NCBI GenBank assembly: GCA_012840085.1
Contig: DUMB01000098.1
Coordinates: 1 to 64,000, forward strand
Direction of reading: 5' to 3'
DNA: 64,000 nt
Source: Clostridiaceae bacterium
GTDB taxonomy: Bacteria; Bacillota; Clostridia; Acetivibrionales; DUMB01
A program made the position numbers and the translations under genes. Below are positions 41,643-50,991 of the stretch, piece by piece. Below the pieces are notes generated by a model. That model saw nothing but the letters and a program-made list of their open reading frames with translations, searched no databases and was not told the origin of the DNA. Numbering within the stretch: the stretch's first letter is position 1; the number at the start of each line of letters is the position of its first letter.

Positions 41643-43006
41643 AAAAAGAAGATTTAAAAGCTTCTTTTGATCAAATCATGCCCAGTGAATTTGAGAAAAA
41701 GAGAATGTTGGATAATATTTTGAATCACCGTGACAGAAAGAAGGGAATTTCTATGCCGTTATATAATATCAAAAAAGCCATCCCTGCGTTGGTATTGACA
41801 GTTGTGATAGCGGGCGGCTTACTGACATACAACATAGTGCAGAAAAATAACAATTATGATTTAAAGCCGGAATACGGTGCAGCTGATGATGCCGGCCTGG
41901 GGAGAGAAGACTCTGCGGCTCCGCTTGTGAACCAGTTTCAGATTGATGACAGGCACTATATATTATTGTCTGATGACTTAAGGGAGGAGTATGGTTTTCC
42001 GGCTACAGTAAATGAAAGTGATATCGGAGAAAAGATTACAGATATTGCAAAAAGCCCCGATAAGAGCCTGATAGGCAGTGAAGTATACAAATATATTCCT
42101 GCCGGCTGCGAAGCAGTTGTTGCGGTAAAAAAAGATAACGAATATCAGCTTTTCTGCTTCTTTGTCTTTGAAAGCTACAATAACAATCAGGATGAAGATG
42201 CAGTAAGATATTTGGAACTGTACGGCATTAACAAAGCGGATGATATCGCAAAAATCCAGTTCATAGGGCATTCAGAAGAGAGCAAACTGCAAGGCAGGAT
42301 GGACATCAGAGGAGAGATAAGGGACAGGGATGAGATTGCCCGGTTCTACAGTTATTATTCCGCGCTGAAGAATTCCAGTGATAAATACTTCGACAGGCTG
42401 TTCAATTATAATGGTATAAATTCCGGCAAAAAAGGTGTTGAAATTGATGCTGTGGCACCGGATTATGCAGCACCGGATGCAGTAGAGCCGGATAATATTG
42501 TTTCGCCGGATGGGGCCGGGGTAAATATGGCCGCACCTGATAATATAGCCTCGCCGGATGCATCTGAGTCTAATGCGGCAGCGCCAAATCAAACCGGCTA
42601 TGGAGAGAGTCTGCCTGTGACTGCGGAATCGGTTCGGGCTCAAATTGCAGAAGACCAGCCATTAGCGGTGACAAGTGAAGATGAAACCGGCAGAGTTTCA
42701 GGTGGAGCTTCAGGCAGAGCTTCAGGTGGGTATTCAGGCGATACCCCAGCAGCAAATGAAACTCCGGCAGAAGTTGCGCCATCCAGTGGAATAATAGACA
42801 TGGGAGGTGCCGTATCAGAATCAGGAGCGACGGAACCCAGCCGGGGCTCTGCAGGTGAAGCATTGGCAAATCCTATATCAATAAGAATATATAATCAAAG
42901 CGGTGTATATTATGAGTCTGTATATTACATTAACTTAGGCTTCATAAGCAGATACGAAATTAGTAAGGAATTCGCCGGCTTTATTGGCAAGTATTTGGAT
43001 AAATAA
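41639..43006 (+). CDS. Probable membrane-bound anti-sigma factor with a repetitive Pro/Asp-rich outer domain
   Basis: A 455-residue protein. The short cytoplasmic N-terminus (about 1-45) begins MKKEDLKASFDQIMPSEFEK, as in DUF4179/RsgI-like anti-sigma proteins. One helix follows at about 47-65 (AIPALVLTVVIAGGLLTYNI). The outer part has a folded region (about 95-260), then a low-complexity stretch (about 270-400) with AAPD, VSPDG and SGGASGRASGG repeats, and a short end domain. The start is GTG 41639, overlapping the sigma gene by four bases. It would hold the sigma factor until an outside signal releases it. The outer ligand is unknown, but the linker suggests wall spanning. Confidence 0.75.
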   Translation: MKKEDLKASFDQIMPSEFEKKRMLDNILNHRDRKKGISMPLYNIKKAIPALVLTVVIAGGLLTYNIVQKNNNYDLKPEYGAADDAGLGREDSAAPLVNQFQIDDRHYILLSDDLREEYGFPATVNESDIGEKITDIAKSPDKSLIGSEVYKYIPAGCEAVVAVKKDNEYQLFCFFVFESYNNNQDEDAVRYLELYGINKADDIAKIQFIGHSEESKLQGRMDIRGEIRDRDEIARFYSYYSALKNSSDKYFDRLFNYNGINSGKKGVEIDAVAPDYAAPDAVEPDNIVSPDGAGVNMAAPDNIASPDASESNAAAPNQTGYGESLPVTAESVRAQIAEDQPLAVTSEDETGRVSGGASGRASGGYSGDTPAANETPAEVAPSSGIIDMGGAVSESGATEPSRGSAGEALANPISIRIYNQSGVYYESVYYINLGFISRYEISKEFAGFIGKYLDK

Positions 43007-43298
43007 GATATTAAGAAATAAAGTTGATGTTTCAATGCCTTTTAGAAATAGTCCCTATAGAATAACGAATAATTTTATATTGAATTATAACCATAACTAA
43101 TTTATAATTAAAATCAGTCTCTGTGGATGGAGGTGTGCAAGGGTGTATTGTTTTTCCGGGATAAAAGCATATGCTGCTTGTATTATACCGATAATTTATA
43201 TTACAAGAGATAAATATGTCCCTTTTCAACTGGATATTATTCCGGAGAAGACACATTCTTGCTGTTAACAGATTATTATTTGATTTAATAGTATCAAT

Positions 43299-43330
43299 CG
43301 ACAGTGGTTTTGTGCCTCTGTCGTTTTTTA
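43299..43330 (+). terminator. Rho-independent terminator of the sigma/anti-sigma operon
   Basis: CGACAG (43299-43304) pairs with CTGTCG (43318-43323) and is followed by TTTTTTATG. It lies about 290 nt after the anti-sigma stop; the intervening sequence shows no gene. Confidence 0.75.
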
Positions 43331-43394
43331 TGTTCTTCTCCTTTTAATTAATTATTAATTTTAGCAGAAATGAAAGGATGAATCATTGTAATAT

Positions 43395-44627
43395 ATGAAA
43401 ACAAATGATACCAGCAAGGGGAATTCCCTGTTTAATAAAAAAATTGTTTTATTTCTCATAAGCCAGAACATATCATTGTTTGGCTCTTCTGTTGTGGGCT
43501 ATGCCATTATATGGCACATTACCCTGGAAACCTCATCCGGCTTTTGGCTGATGCTGTTCACCATCTGCTCTTCACTACCACAGGTAATGATATCTCTTTG
43601 GAGCGGTGTCTGGGCAGACAGGTATAACCGTAAATATCTAATTATGTTATCGGATGCCTTTATTGCTTTGACAACACTCGGACTGGCTGTGTCATTCTGG
43701 ATGGGTTTTCAGCGTATAGAGCTGCTGCTTATAGCATCAGTAGTGCGTTCCATTGGTGCCGGCGTCCAGACTCCTGCTGTGAATGCCATTTATCCGCAAC
43801 TTGTACCTCAGGAGGGACTAACTAAAATACAAGGACTGAATCAGACATTGAATTCAGTATTAATGCTTCTTTCTCCTGCCGTGGGAGGTGTGCTCCTTGG
43901 TTCGATGGATATTGCATGGGCTTTTATGGTGGATGTCGTTACGGCAGCAATTGCCATCTTTATCACCAGCTTTATCAAGGTAGAAAAAGTTCAACGGACC
44001 GATGAATCCACATCAGTATTTGCCGAGCTTAAGGAAGGTATTGATTTCACCTTCCGGCACCCATTGTTACGCGGGATTATTATCTGCTATGCATGCTCTT
44101 TCTTCCTGATTACTCCTGCTGCGGTACTGACTCCGCTTATGATAGAAAGAAGCTTTGGTAGTGATGTTTGGATGTTAACTGCCAATGAGATGGTCTGGAC
44201 AATCGGAACACTTGTTGGAGGTTTTTTTGTATCACTGCATGGCGGTTTTAAAGATAAAATCCGTACTATTGCCATATGTCTTGCAGGTTTCGGTGTAACT
44301 TTTGGCCTGCTGGGTGTTGCAGGAAATTTTGCAGTATATTTAATTATTATGGGAAGTGCAGGTTTATTTCTGCCGGTTATGATTACAGCGCAAACAGTAT
44401 TTATTCAGGAAATTACTCAGCCGACTATGATGGGACGGGTTTTTTCCATCGTACAGATTATCTCTGCCAGCGCAATGCCGGTAGCCATTTTGCTTTTCGG
44501 TCCTTTAGCTGATGTTATGCCGATAGAGACAATCCTGATTGTATCCGGCGCACTTTTGACACTTACTGCAATAACATATTATGTTAGCTACAAGAAGAAT
44601 TATGGCAACAGCAATATAGCAAATTGA
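43395..44627 (+). CDS. MFS transporter, drug-efflux (Mef-like) type
   Basis: A 410-residue membrane protein with about 12 helices. The motif GVWADRYNRKYLIMLSD after helix 2 is the MFS motif A, and GAGVQTPAVNAIYPQLVP follows helix 4, typical of the macrolide-efflux (MefA-like) branch. The second half repeats the fold, with ITQPTMMGRVFSIVQ. It probably exports a drug or small molecule using the proton gradient. ATG 43395 is the only sensible start; its ribosome binding site (AAAGGATG) is somewhat distant. It is a single-gene unit with its own terminator. Confidence 0.88.
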   Translation: MKTNDTSKGNSLFNKKIVLFLISQNISLFGSSVVGYAIIWHITLETSSGFWLMLFTICSSLPQVMISLWSGVWADRYNRKYLIMLSDAFIALTTLGLAVSFWMGFQRIELLLIASVVRSIGAGVQTPAVNAIYPQLVPQEGLTKIQGLNQTLNSVLMLLSPAVGGVLLGSMDIAWAFMVDVVTAAIAIFITSFIKVEKVQRTDESTSVFAELKEGIDFTFRHPLLRGIIICYACSFFLITPAAVLTPLMIERSFGSDVWMLTANEMVWTIGTLVGGFFVSLHGGFKDKIRTIAICLAGFGVTFGLLGVAGNFAVYLIIMGSAGLFLPVMITAQTVFIQEITQPTMMGRVFSIVQIISASAMPVAILLFGPLADVMPIETILIVSGALLTLTAITYYVSYKKNYGNSNIAN

Positions 44628-44656
44628 ATATAATTTTGTTTATTCATGCATTTTGC

Positions 44657-44744
44657 GGCAATAAACTGTAGCAATAACTATAGCAATAAACTGCAGCAAT
44701 AACTATAGCAATAAACAATAACAATAAACTGAAACAATAACAAT
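44657..44744. repeat. 12-13 bp tandem repeat, about seven units
   Basis: GCAATAAACTGTA and GCAATAACTATA alternate from 44657 and decay into ACAATAAACTGAA-type units. They lie between the MFS stop codon and its terminator. Confidence 0.8.
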
Positions 44745-44751
44745 GAACTTT

Positions 44752-44781
44752 GGCAACAGACATGTGTCTGTTGCCTTTTTT
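44752..44781 (+). terminator. Rho-independent terminator of the MFS gene
   Basis: GGCAACAGAC (44752-44761) pairs with GTCTGTTGCC (44766-44775) around an ATGT loop and is followed by TTTTTT. Confidence 0.9.
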
Positions 44782-44843
44782 AATAAGTTACATAAAGACA
44801 ATCATTTTTTCTCTGAATCAGATAAATAAAGCATTAAAATCAT

Positions 44844-44920
44844 AGAGTATTTTTTAACTAATAAAGATAAAAATTAAATTAACAAAAGAAAGGCTACTTG
44901 CTAGAATTAATCTGAAATAA
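44844..44920 (+). promoter_or_regulatory. 77-nt upstream element shared with mglB (copy A)
   Basis: It aligns without gaps to 61706-61782 at 61 of 77 positions. Conserved blocks include AAAGATAAAAAT, CTTG-TAGAAT and TGAAATAA. Here it lies about 800 nt upstream of the first GH2 gene; in front of mglB it lies about 75 nt upstream. It is probably a promoter or operator for galactan-responsive control. Confidence 0.5.
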
Positions 44921-45717
44921 TTATGGTGCATCATGTATGGTCAGGCTTTATTGATACTAAATATTATTTTGACTTAATAATTATTCTAAAAGTTGTAACA
45001 AGGAGGTAAATAATCCTTTCTTAAAAATTTAACACTATATTTTATACAAAATAATTGAGCAGTTATCAGGATAAAAATGAAGTACATAAATGAAGTACAT
45101 ATGAAAACAGGAAGCTGCGTTTTTATGTAAACACACAAGTTATGTAAACTAAAACAATGTAATAGATAATATAAACTCAAATATAAGGAATCAATACAAC
45201 CAGACCGTAAAAATTTATCTAATATTTGTCTGATGCATGATAATAAACAATTATGTTCAAAAGGTCGAAAATGAAGCATCATCACAGCAACCAAATTACC
45301 TGGCTTACACCAAATTAATATTTGAATCTTAATGCAATTTAATAAAATGCAATTTAATAAACGGAATATGCATAAACAAATTAATACTTTTGACATGTTA
45401 TAAAAATCCATAAATGTATGTTTGAGTAATTATTTTCCCCGCGAAAGTATCATCCGCTGAAAACAAGATTGTCACCGCTAAGTCCTATGCTTTGTGTTAA
45501 GTTGATTTTGTATTCTTTTACAGGGGGGTGATTGGTGTTTTTATAGATACGATGGGACTTATATGTGGGTGAGAGAGATTAAAATCAGAGGGATGACACT
45601 ATGGTATAAAAGCAGAAGGTTAACGACCTGCATACATATGTGGATTATTATTACATAGTGCGCCACATCTTTGTATTTGTAGAGCCGGAGAATAATATTT
45701 CGAAAGGGGAGAAATAA
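44921..45717 (+). other. Long leader/intergenic region before the first GH2 gene
   Basis: About 800 AT-rich nt without a supported gene. If transcription starts at the shared element, this would be a very long 5' leader. A GC-richer patch near 45440-45490 (CCCCGCGAAAG, then CCGCTGAAAACAAG) could be structured but fits no riboswitch class I recognise. The GAAAGGGGAGAAA site of the GH2 gene ends the region. Confidence 0.4.
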
Positions 45718-48700
45718 ATGAGATCAGAGGGAAAAAGAGTTATAATCATTTCCTTGTGCTTAATTTTAGTTCTTAGCGTGTTCTTTTCCTGCTTTTTCTC
45801 GACTTATGCATATGGAAATGAAGTTCCTCAAACTGCTAGTGTTACTGAAGTGATTTACGATGGTGCACGTTATATTGATTTCAACGACAATTGGAAGTTT
45901 TATTTAGCGACACGCACACCGACTCCTATAGATGGAGATGTCACTAAAGGACTTATGGACCCTGAAGGAGCTCCAACTACAAATGAAATTATCGATCCTG
46001 CCTTTGATGACAGTTCATGGAGAACACTAAATGTTCCTCACGACTGGAGCATCGAAGGAGAAAAGGTGCCAAATGCCAACAACTCTCAAGGTTATTTGCA
46101 GGGCGGTCTGGGATGGTATCGCAAAACATTCACCCTTCCAAACTCATTATCTGAAAAAAAGGTATTTATAGATTTTGAAGGTGTTTATGCCCATTCCATT
46201 GTATATGTAAACGGTAAAATGGTTGGCGAATACCCTAACGGTTACACAGGTTTTTCCTATGAGATTACTCCATATGTTACATTTGGACCTGATAATCCTA
46301 ATGTTATTGTTGTCAAGGTTATGAACATGGCTCCATCCGGACGCTGGTACACAGGTTCAGGTATTGTTAATCCGGTTAATTTGGTTGTAACTGACAAAAC
46401 ATTTTTCTTACGGCATGGTATTACATATAAAACTTCCGATCTGGAAAACACTTATAATGAAGACGGAAGTGCTACATTGGATGTAAAAGCGGAAATATAT
46501 TCTGATGCTCCAAACGGTGTTGCCTACATTAAGACTACAGTATATGACGCAGAAGGAAATGTTGCAGCAGAACCGGTTAGCAGCCAGGTAGTAGACTACA
46601 ATCCCTCAACCAAGCTGACATTGAATTCGAGTGTGACAGTACCTGATGTTCATTTATGGTCTGTTGATGATCCGTATCTTTATACTATTCGCACAGAATT
46701 ATATACAATGATCAACGGCGGAGACGGAGAATTCCATCTTTCAGATTATATGGATACCAGATATGGCTTCCGATGGTTCGAGTTCAAGGATGTTGACACT
46801 ACAAGCCCGGAAACCATAGCTAATTCAGGTGGTTTTTATCTGAATGGTGAATATATGAAGCTGCAGGGTGTTGACCTGCATCACGATAACGGAGCACTTG
46901 GAGCGGCATTTAACCGTGATGCTGTTCTGCGTAAATTTAAAATATTGAAAGAGATGGGCGTTAATGCATTCCGTACATCTCACAACCCTGTTGCCAAAGG
47001 CGTTATTGACGTATGTGAGGAGCTTGGAATTGTAGTTATGGAAGAAGCTTTTGACGGCTGGGGAAGCCAAAAAGCAACATATGACTTTGGCAGATGGTTT
47101 TTGAAAGAGGTTCCGGAAAATTGGGCAGGATCAATCCTCCCGCTAACGCCTGCTACTCCCGGAGCTCGTGTAATGTGGAGCGATTGGGTCATACAGGAAA
47201 TGGTAAATCGTGATAAGAATTCGCCTGCGGTTATCATGTGGTCCATAGGGAATGAAATACGTGGTGTTGGGTCAAAACCTGGTTGGATGGATCTACAAGG
47301 TATGTTCGGTGTTGATAGGTTTGATGAATATAGCGAAGCAATACGCCTGAGCCGTGATATTTTGGCTATAGATTCTACTCGGCCTATTGTAATGGGCGGT
47401 GACCAGGAACGTAATCCTCCGACTTCAAGTAGCGTATGGGGAAAAATCAATAATTTGCTGGATGGATATGGCCTTAACTATAATACTGCTGAATCAGTAG
47501 ATGTATTGATAACCCGATATCCACAAACATTTTTCTTTGAATCAGAATCCTCATCCCAGACCGGTGCACGTGGAGTCTACCTTGATCCTTCACTTGTAAA
47601 TACCGGTGTTAATCAGACTCCCGGATCACGCGGTACATCCGGATATGACAACAACTTTGCTTCCTGGACCATGGGAAATGAGTACGGGCTCAAAAAAGAC
47701 CGCGACCGCAAGGCTTTTGCAGGACAGTTTATATGGAGCGGATTTGACTACATAGGCGAACCTACTCCTTATTCTATATATCCTGTAGGAGTATCGTCAT
47801 TTGGCTGTGTTGACACTGCAGGTTTCCCGAAAGATTCATATTACCTGTTCAAGAGCCAGTGGAATCCTGAGCCGATGGCCCATATTGTGCCCATGAACTG
47901 GAATAACTGGAGACCCGGAGAGATAGTGGAAGTATGGGTAAATACCAACCAGCAAAGTGCCGAGCTCTTCTTAAACGGTAAATCTCTTGGACGTAAGAGT
48001 TTTGATGTCAAGACTACCAACTATGGTAAACAATACTATGAAACATCCGAGCCTACTCAGGACAATAAGAATAATACAAGTTCAATAAATACCGGCGGTT
48101 ATGTCAGCCCTAACGGCGAATATGGCAAGCTGCATCTGACATGGTATGTACCGTTTGAGCCTGGTGTGCTGGAGGTCAAGGCTTATCCTGATCCAACCAG
48201 CGATGTGGTAACTGCCACCGATGTAATTAAGACTGCAGGGCAGCCGTATACAGTAAAAATGAAACCGGATAAACAGGTAATTTTGGCAGATGGACGCAGT
48301 CTCTGCTATATTGAGTGTGATATAGTGGATAAAGACGGAAATATGATACCTGATGCCAAAAATCTGGTCAAATTTGACGTGGCGGGCGGAGCAATTGTCG
48401 GTGTTGACAACGGCCAGCAGGAAAGCAAAGAACTTTATAAATGGGGTAATGTTGAAAGAAATACCCATTCTGAGCGTTCCGCATACAATGGCAAAGTTCT
48501 TGTGATTGTACAGTCAAATAAAGATCAGGCAGGTCCTATTACAGTTAAAGCATCGTTTGACGGTTCTTTGCCTGCCCAGACAACAATATTTGCCAAATCT
48601 GAGGATGCAACGGGCGTAATAGGCATATTGCCTGTGAATGTTCATGTTAAAAAAGGTGAAGAATTAAGTCTGCCGTCCGAAGTGACTGTTGTTAATGCGG

Positions 48701-50880
48701 ATGGTACAACTTCACAGTCTCCCGTAACCTGGAACAATGTGCCTTCAACAGGACAAACCGGTACTTTCCAGGCAACTGCCACAGTAAATGGAGTTCAGGC
48801 AGTGGCAAATGTAACGGTATACGACTTTGCAAGTGCCAATGTTGATATTGAAGTACCAATAGGAGTTATTCCTGCATTGCCTGAAAACGTAAAAGTCATT
48901 TATTCAAACGGTCTTGCCGTAATGACTCCTGTAACGTGGTCCGGCATTACTCCGGATAGAGTTGGCGCAGAAGGTACTTTCGTTGTTACCGGTCAGATAG
49001 AAGGTATGACTAATGAAGCAACTGCTGCAATTACTGTATCCGGTGAACTCCAGACAGGTACAAACATTGCAAGGATTGGTGAAGGCGTTGGGGTTCAGGA
49101 CATCTATTCAGAAACCAGTCCTCTTGCTACAGCAACGTTTACAGCAGGCGCAAGCGGATCAGTTAATTATTATCCCAATAATATGTTGGACGGTAACTAT
49201 AATACTCTCTGGACAAACTCATACTCTATAAGTGCTACGGCAGTATTGCCGGCAGTAAATAACTCTCGCCCCTATGAGTTTGTACAGGTTTACTGGCCTG
49301 AATATGTAACATTTGACACAATAAAGCTCTACTTCAGGACCGGCAACATTATTAGCGGTACACCCAGTGCCAATATGCCTGCATCTCTGGATGTCCAGTA
49401 TTGGAACGGAGTAGAATGGGTATCTGCGGGCAATCAGCTTGTAGAATGGGCAGCAGCTTCCAATCAGGCAACAACAATAACTTTTGACAAAATTACCACA
49501 ACTAAAGTTCGCGTGGGTATGGAAAACGGCACTCCCTATTCTAAACAGACTGGAAATATGGCAATTACAGAGTTTGAGGTTTATTATAACGGTGTTAATG
49601 ATATTGAGAAAGTTGAAGCTCCGACAGCTTCTCCTGAATCCGGCACTTATATTGGTGCGCAGACCATAGTACTAAGTACTGCTACAGAAGGTGCAGAAAT
49701 ATATTACACAACCGACGGATCAATACCAACTGCCGAAAGCACAAAATATGAGGGGCCAATCGTCATCAGCGAAGACACAACCATAAAAGCAATAGCAATA
49801 AAAGCAGGCTATGAAGACAGTGATGTGGCAGAATTCAATTACGTGATCATATCATTATCTACGCCGGTTATACAGTGCGATGGACCAGACGCAGTTCCGG
49901 AAGGAGAAGAATTTGTTGTAGGCTTGATTATAGACAATTTGGATTTGGACAGTATATCTGAATATGTGTACGCTGCCGATATCACAGTAAACTATGATAC
50001 TAACCTGTTTGAATTCGTAGCCGGCAATAAAGTAAGTGATAAGACAGTTCTTTGTGAAATAAAAGAGGAAAATGGTTCTATTCACATTATTCTATCAAAT
50101 AATGAGGCAATAACTTCAGGTGAAAAGTTAGTCAATCTGACATTTAAAGCTAAAGACGATATTGAGGAATCTGCTGCCGGTACCATTCAGGTTAAAGATG
50201 TGATGTTGGGAACTTCACCGTCCGGTTTGGTAATTAATGCAGAAGGGGCTACTATAACTGTTACAGTAAATAAAGAACCTGCAGTTCCTGCTATAGATCT
50301 GACAGGACAGGATTCAGTTGACGAGGAAGAAGAATTTGATGTAAACCTTGTTTTAACCAATGTTGATGATTTATCAGAAGCTGTATATGCAGTAGATATT
50401 ACAATAAAATACGATACAGACCTGTTCGAATTCATTAGCGGCAGTGAAGCAAGTGAAAAAACAAACCTCTTTGAATTGAGAGAAAAAGATGGTTCTATTC
50501 AGATTGTATTATCAAGTGAAGAAGCAATAACTTCGAATGAAATATTGGCAAATCTGAAATTTAAAGCTAAAGATGTTGATGAATCCACTTCCGGTAGTAT
50601 TCAAATTGAAAAAGCATTGTTGGGAACTGCACCATCCGGTTTGGTAATTTCTGCTGACGGAGATACGCTAACTGTAAACGTAAATAAGGAGCCCAGAATC
50701 CCCGGAGATGTCAACGGAGACGGTGTTATTAATGTTGGAGACCTTGCAGTAACAGCATATTATTACGCTGTTGAAGAAGGAGATCCGAACTGGAATGCTG
50801 CAAAAGCAGCAGATACCAACAATGACGGAGTAATAGACCTGAAAGACCTGATATTCATTGCACGTAAGATACTTCAGTGA
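45718..50880 (+). CDS. Secreted GH2 beta-galactosidase-like enzyme with two cohesins and a dockerin
   Basis: A 1720-residue exported enzyme. The signal peptide is at about 1-34. GH2 sugar-binding and Ig-like domains (about 45-370) precede the TIM barrel with the acid/base Glu513 (WSIGNE) and likely nucleophile Glu610 in the SES context that replaces SETxS. A DUF4982-type domain follows. Further modules are Big_4-like Ig domains (from about 964), a discoidin-like domain (about 1116-1295), a FN3-associated/chitobiase-C-like module (from 1299), cohesin 1 (about 1382-1518), cohesin 2 (about 1523-1659) and a type I dockerin (1660-1720) with two calcium loops, DVNGDGVINVGD and [12 protein letters not shown]. 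Carrying both cohesins and a dockerin, it could bind other enzymes and be bound itself. ATG 45718 follows GAAAGGGGAG. Likely target: beta-galactosides of galactan. Confidence 0.9.
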   Translation: MRSEGKRVIIISLCLILVLSVFFSCFFSTYAYGNEVPQTASVTEVIYDGARYIDFNDNWKFYLATRTPTPIDGDVTKGLMDPEGAPTTNEIIDPAFDDSSWRTLNVPHDWSIEGEKVPNANNSQGYLQGGLGWYRKTFTLPNSLSEKKVFIDFEGVYAHSIVYVNGKMVGEYPNGYTGFSYEITPYVTFGPDNPNVIVVKVMNMAPSGRWYTGSGIVNPVNLVVTDKTFFLRHGITYKTSDLENTYNEDGSATLDVKAEIYSDAPNGVAYIKTTVYDAEGNVAAEPVSSQVVDYNPSTKLTLNSSVTVPDVHLWSVDDPYLYTIRTELYTMINGGDGEFHLSDYMDTRYGFRWFEFKDVDTTSPETIANSGGFYLNGEYMKLQGVDLHHDNGALGAAFNRDAVLRKFKILKEMGVNAFRTSHNPVAKGVIDVCEELGIVVMEEAFDGWGSQKATYDFGRWFLKEVPENWAGSILPLTPATPGARVMWSDWVIQEMVNRDKNSPAVIMWSIGNEIRGVGSKPGWMDLQGMFGVDRFDEYSEAIRLSRDILAIDSTRPIVMGGDQERNPPTSSSVWGKINNLLDGYGLNYNTAESVDVLITRYPQTFFFESESSSQTGARGVYLDPSLVNTGVNQTPGSRGTSGYDNNFASWTMGNEYGLKKDRDRKAFAGQFIWSGFDYIGEPTPYSIYPVGVSSFGCVDTAGFPKDSYYLFKSQWNPEPMAHIVPMNWNNWRPGEIVEVWVNTNQQSAELFLNGKSLGRKSFDVKTTNYGKQYYETSEPTQDNKNNTSSINTGGYVSPNGEYGKLHLTWYVPFEPGVLEVKAYPDPTSDVVTATDVIKTAGQPYTVKMKPDKQVILADGRSLCYIECDIVDKDGNMIPDAKNLVKFDVAGGAIVGVDNGQQESKELYKWGNVERNTHSERSAYNGKVLVIVQSNKDQAGPITVKASFDGSLPAQTTIFAKSEDATGVIGILPVNVHVKKGEELSLPSEVTVVNADGTTSQSPVTWNNVPSTGQTGTFQATATVNGVQAVANVTVYDFASANVDIEVPIGVIPALPENVKVIYSNGLAVMTPVTWSGITPDRVGAEGTFVVTGQIEGMTNEATAAITVSGELQTGTNIARIGEGVGVQDIYSETSPLATATFTAGASGSVNYYPNNMLDGNYNTLWTNSYSISATAVLPAVNNSRPYEFVQVYWPEYVTFDTIKLYFRTGNIISGTPSANMPASLDVQYWNGVEWVSAGNQLVEWAAASNQATTITFDKITTTKVRVGMENGTPYSKQTGNMAITEFEVYYNGVNDIEKVEAPTASPESGTYIGAQTIVLSTATEGAEIYYTTDGSIPTAESTKYEGPIVISEDTTIKAIAIKAGYEDSDVAEFNYVIISLSTPVIQCDGPDAVPEGEEFVVGLIIDNLDLDSISEYVYAADITVNYDTNLFEFVAGNKVSDKTVLCEIKEENGSIHIILSNNEAITSGEKLVNLTFKAKDDIEESAAGTIQVKDVMLGTSPSGLVINAEGATITVTVNKEPAVPAIDLTGQDSVDEEEEFDVNLVLTNVDDLSEAVYAVDITIKYDTDLFEFISGSEASEKTNLFELREKDGSIQIVLSSEEAITSNEILANLKFKAKDVDESTSGSIQIEKALLGTAPSGLVISADGDTLTVNVNKEPRIPGDVNGDGVINVGDLAVTAYYYAVEEGDPNWNAAKAADTNNDGVIDLKDLIFIARKILQ

Positions 50881-50896
50881 TTGATATGTAGTGAGC

Positions 50897-50922
50897 GGAG
50901 GATAGAATCAATTCTATCCTCC
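50897..50922 (+). terminator. Hairpin after the first GH2 gene
   Basis: GGAGGATAGAA (50897-50907) pairs with TTCTATCCTCC (50912-50922). No T-tract follows, so it may be an RNA-stabilising or processing hairpin inside an operon. It resembles the hairpin at 61648-61677. Confidence 0.55.
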
Positions 50923-50991
50923 ACAGAATTCCGGCTATCGGCAGCTAAAGTGTAAAAAGGCCAAAAATTAATATTTTTCGGAGGTGATTGA

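Noticed and set aside
45440-45490. Possible riboswitch in the GH2 leader
   Set aside because: The GC-richer patch shows no consensus of a class I can name and no clear expression platform, so it is mentioned only in the leader entry.
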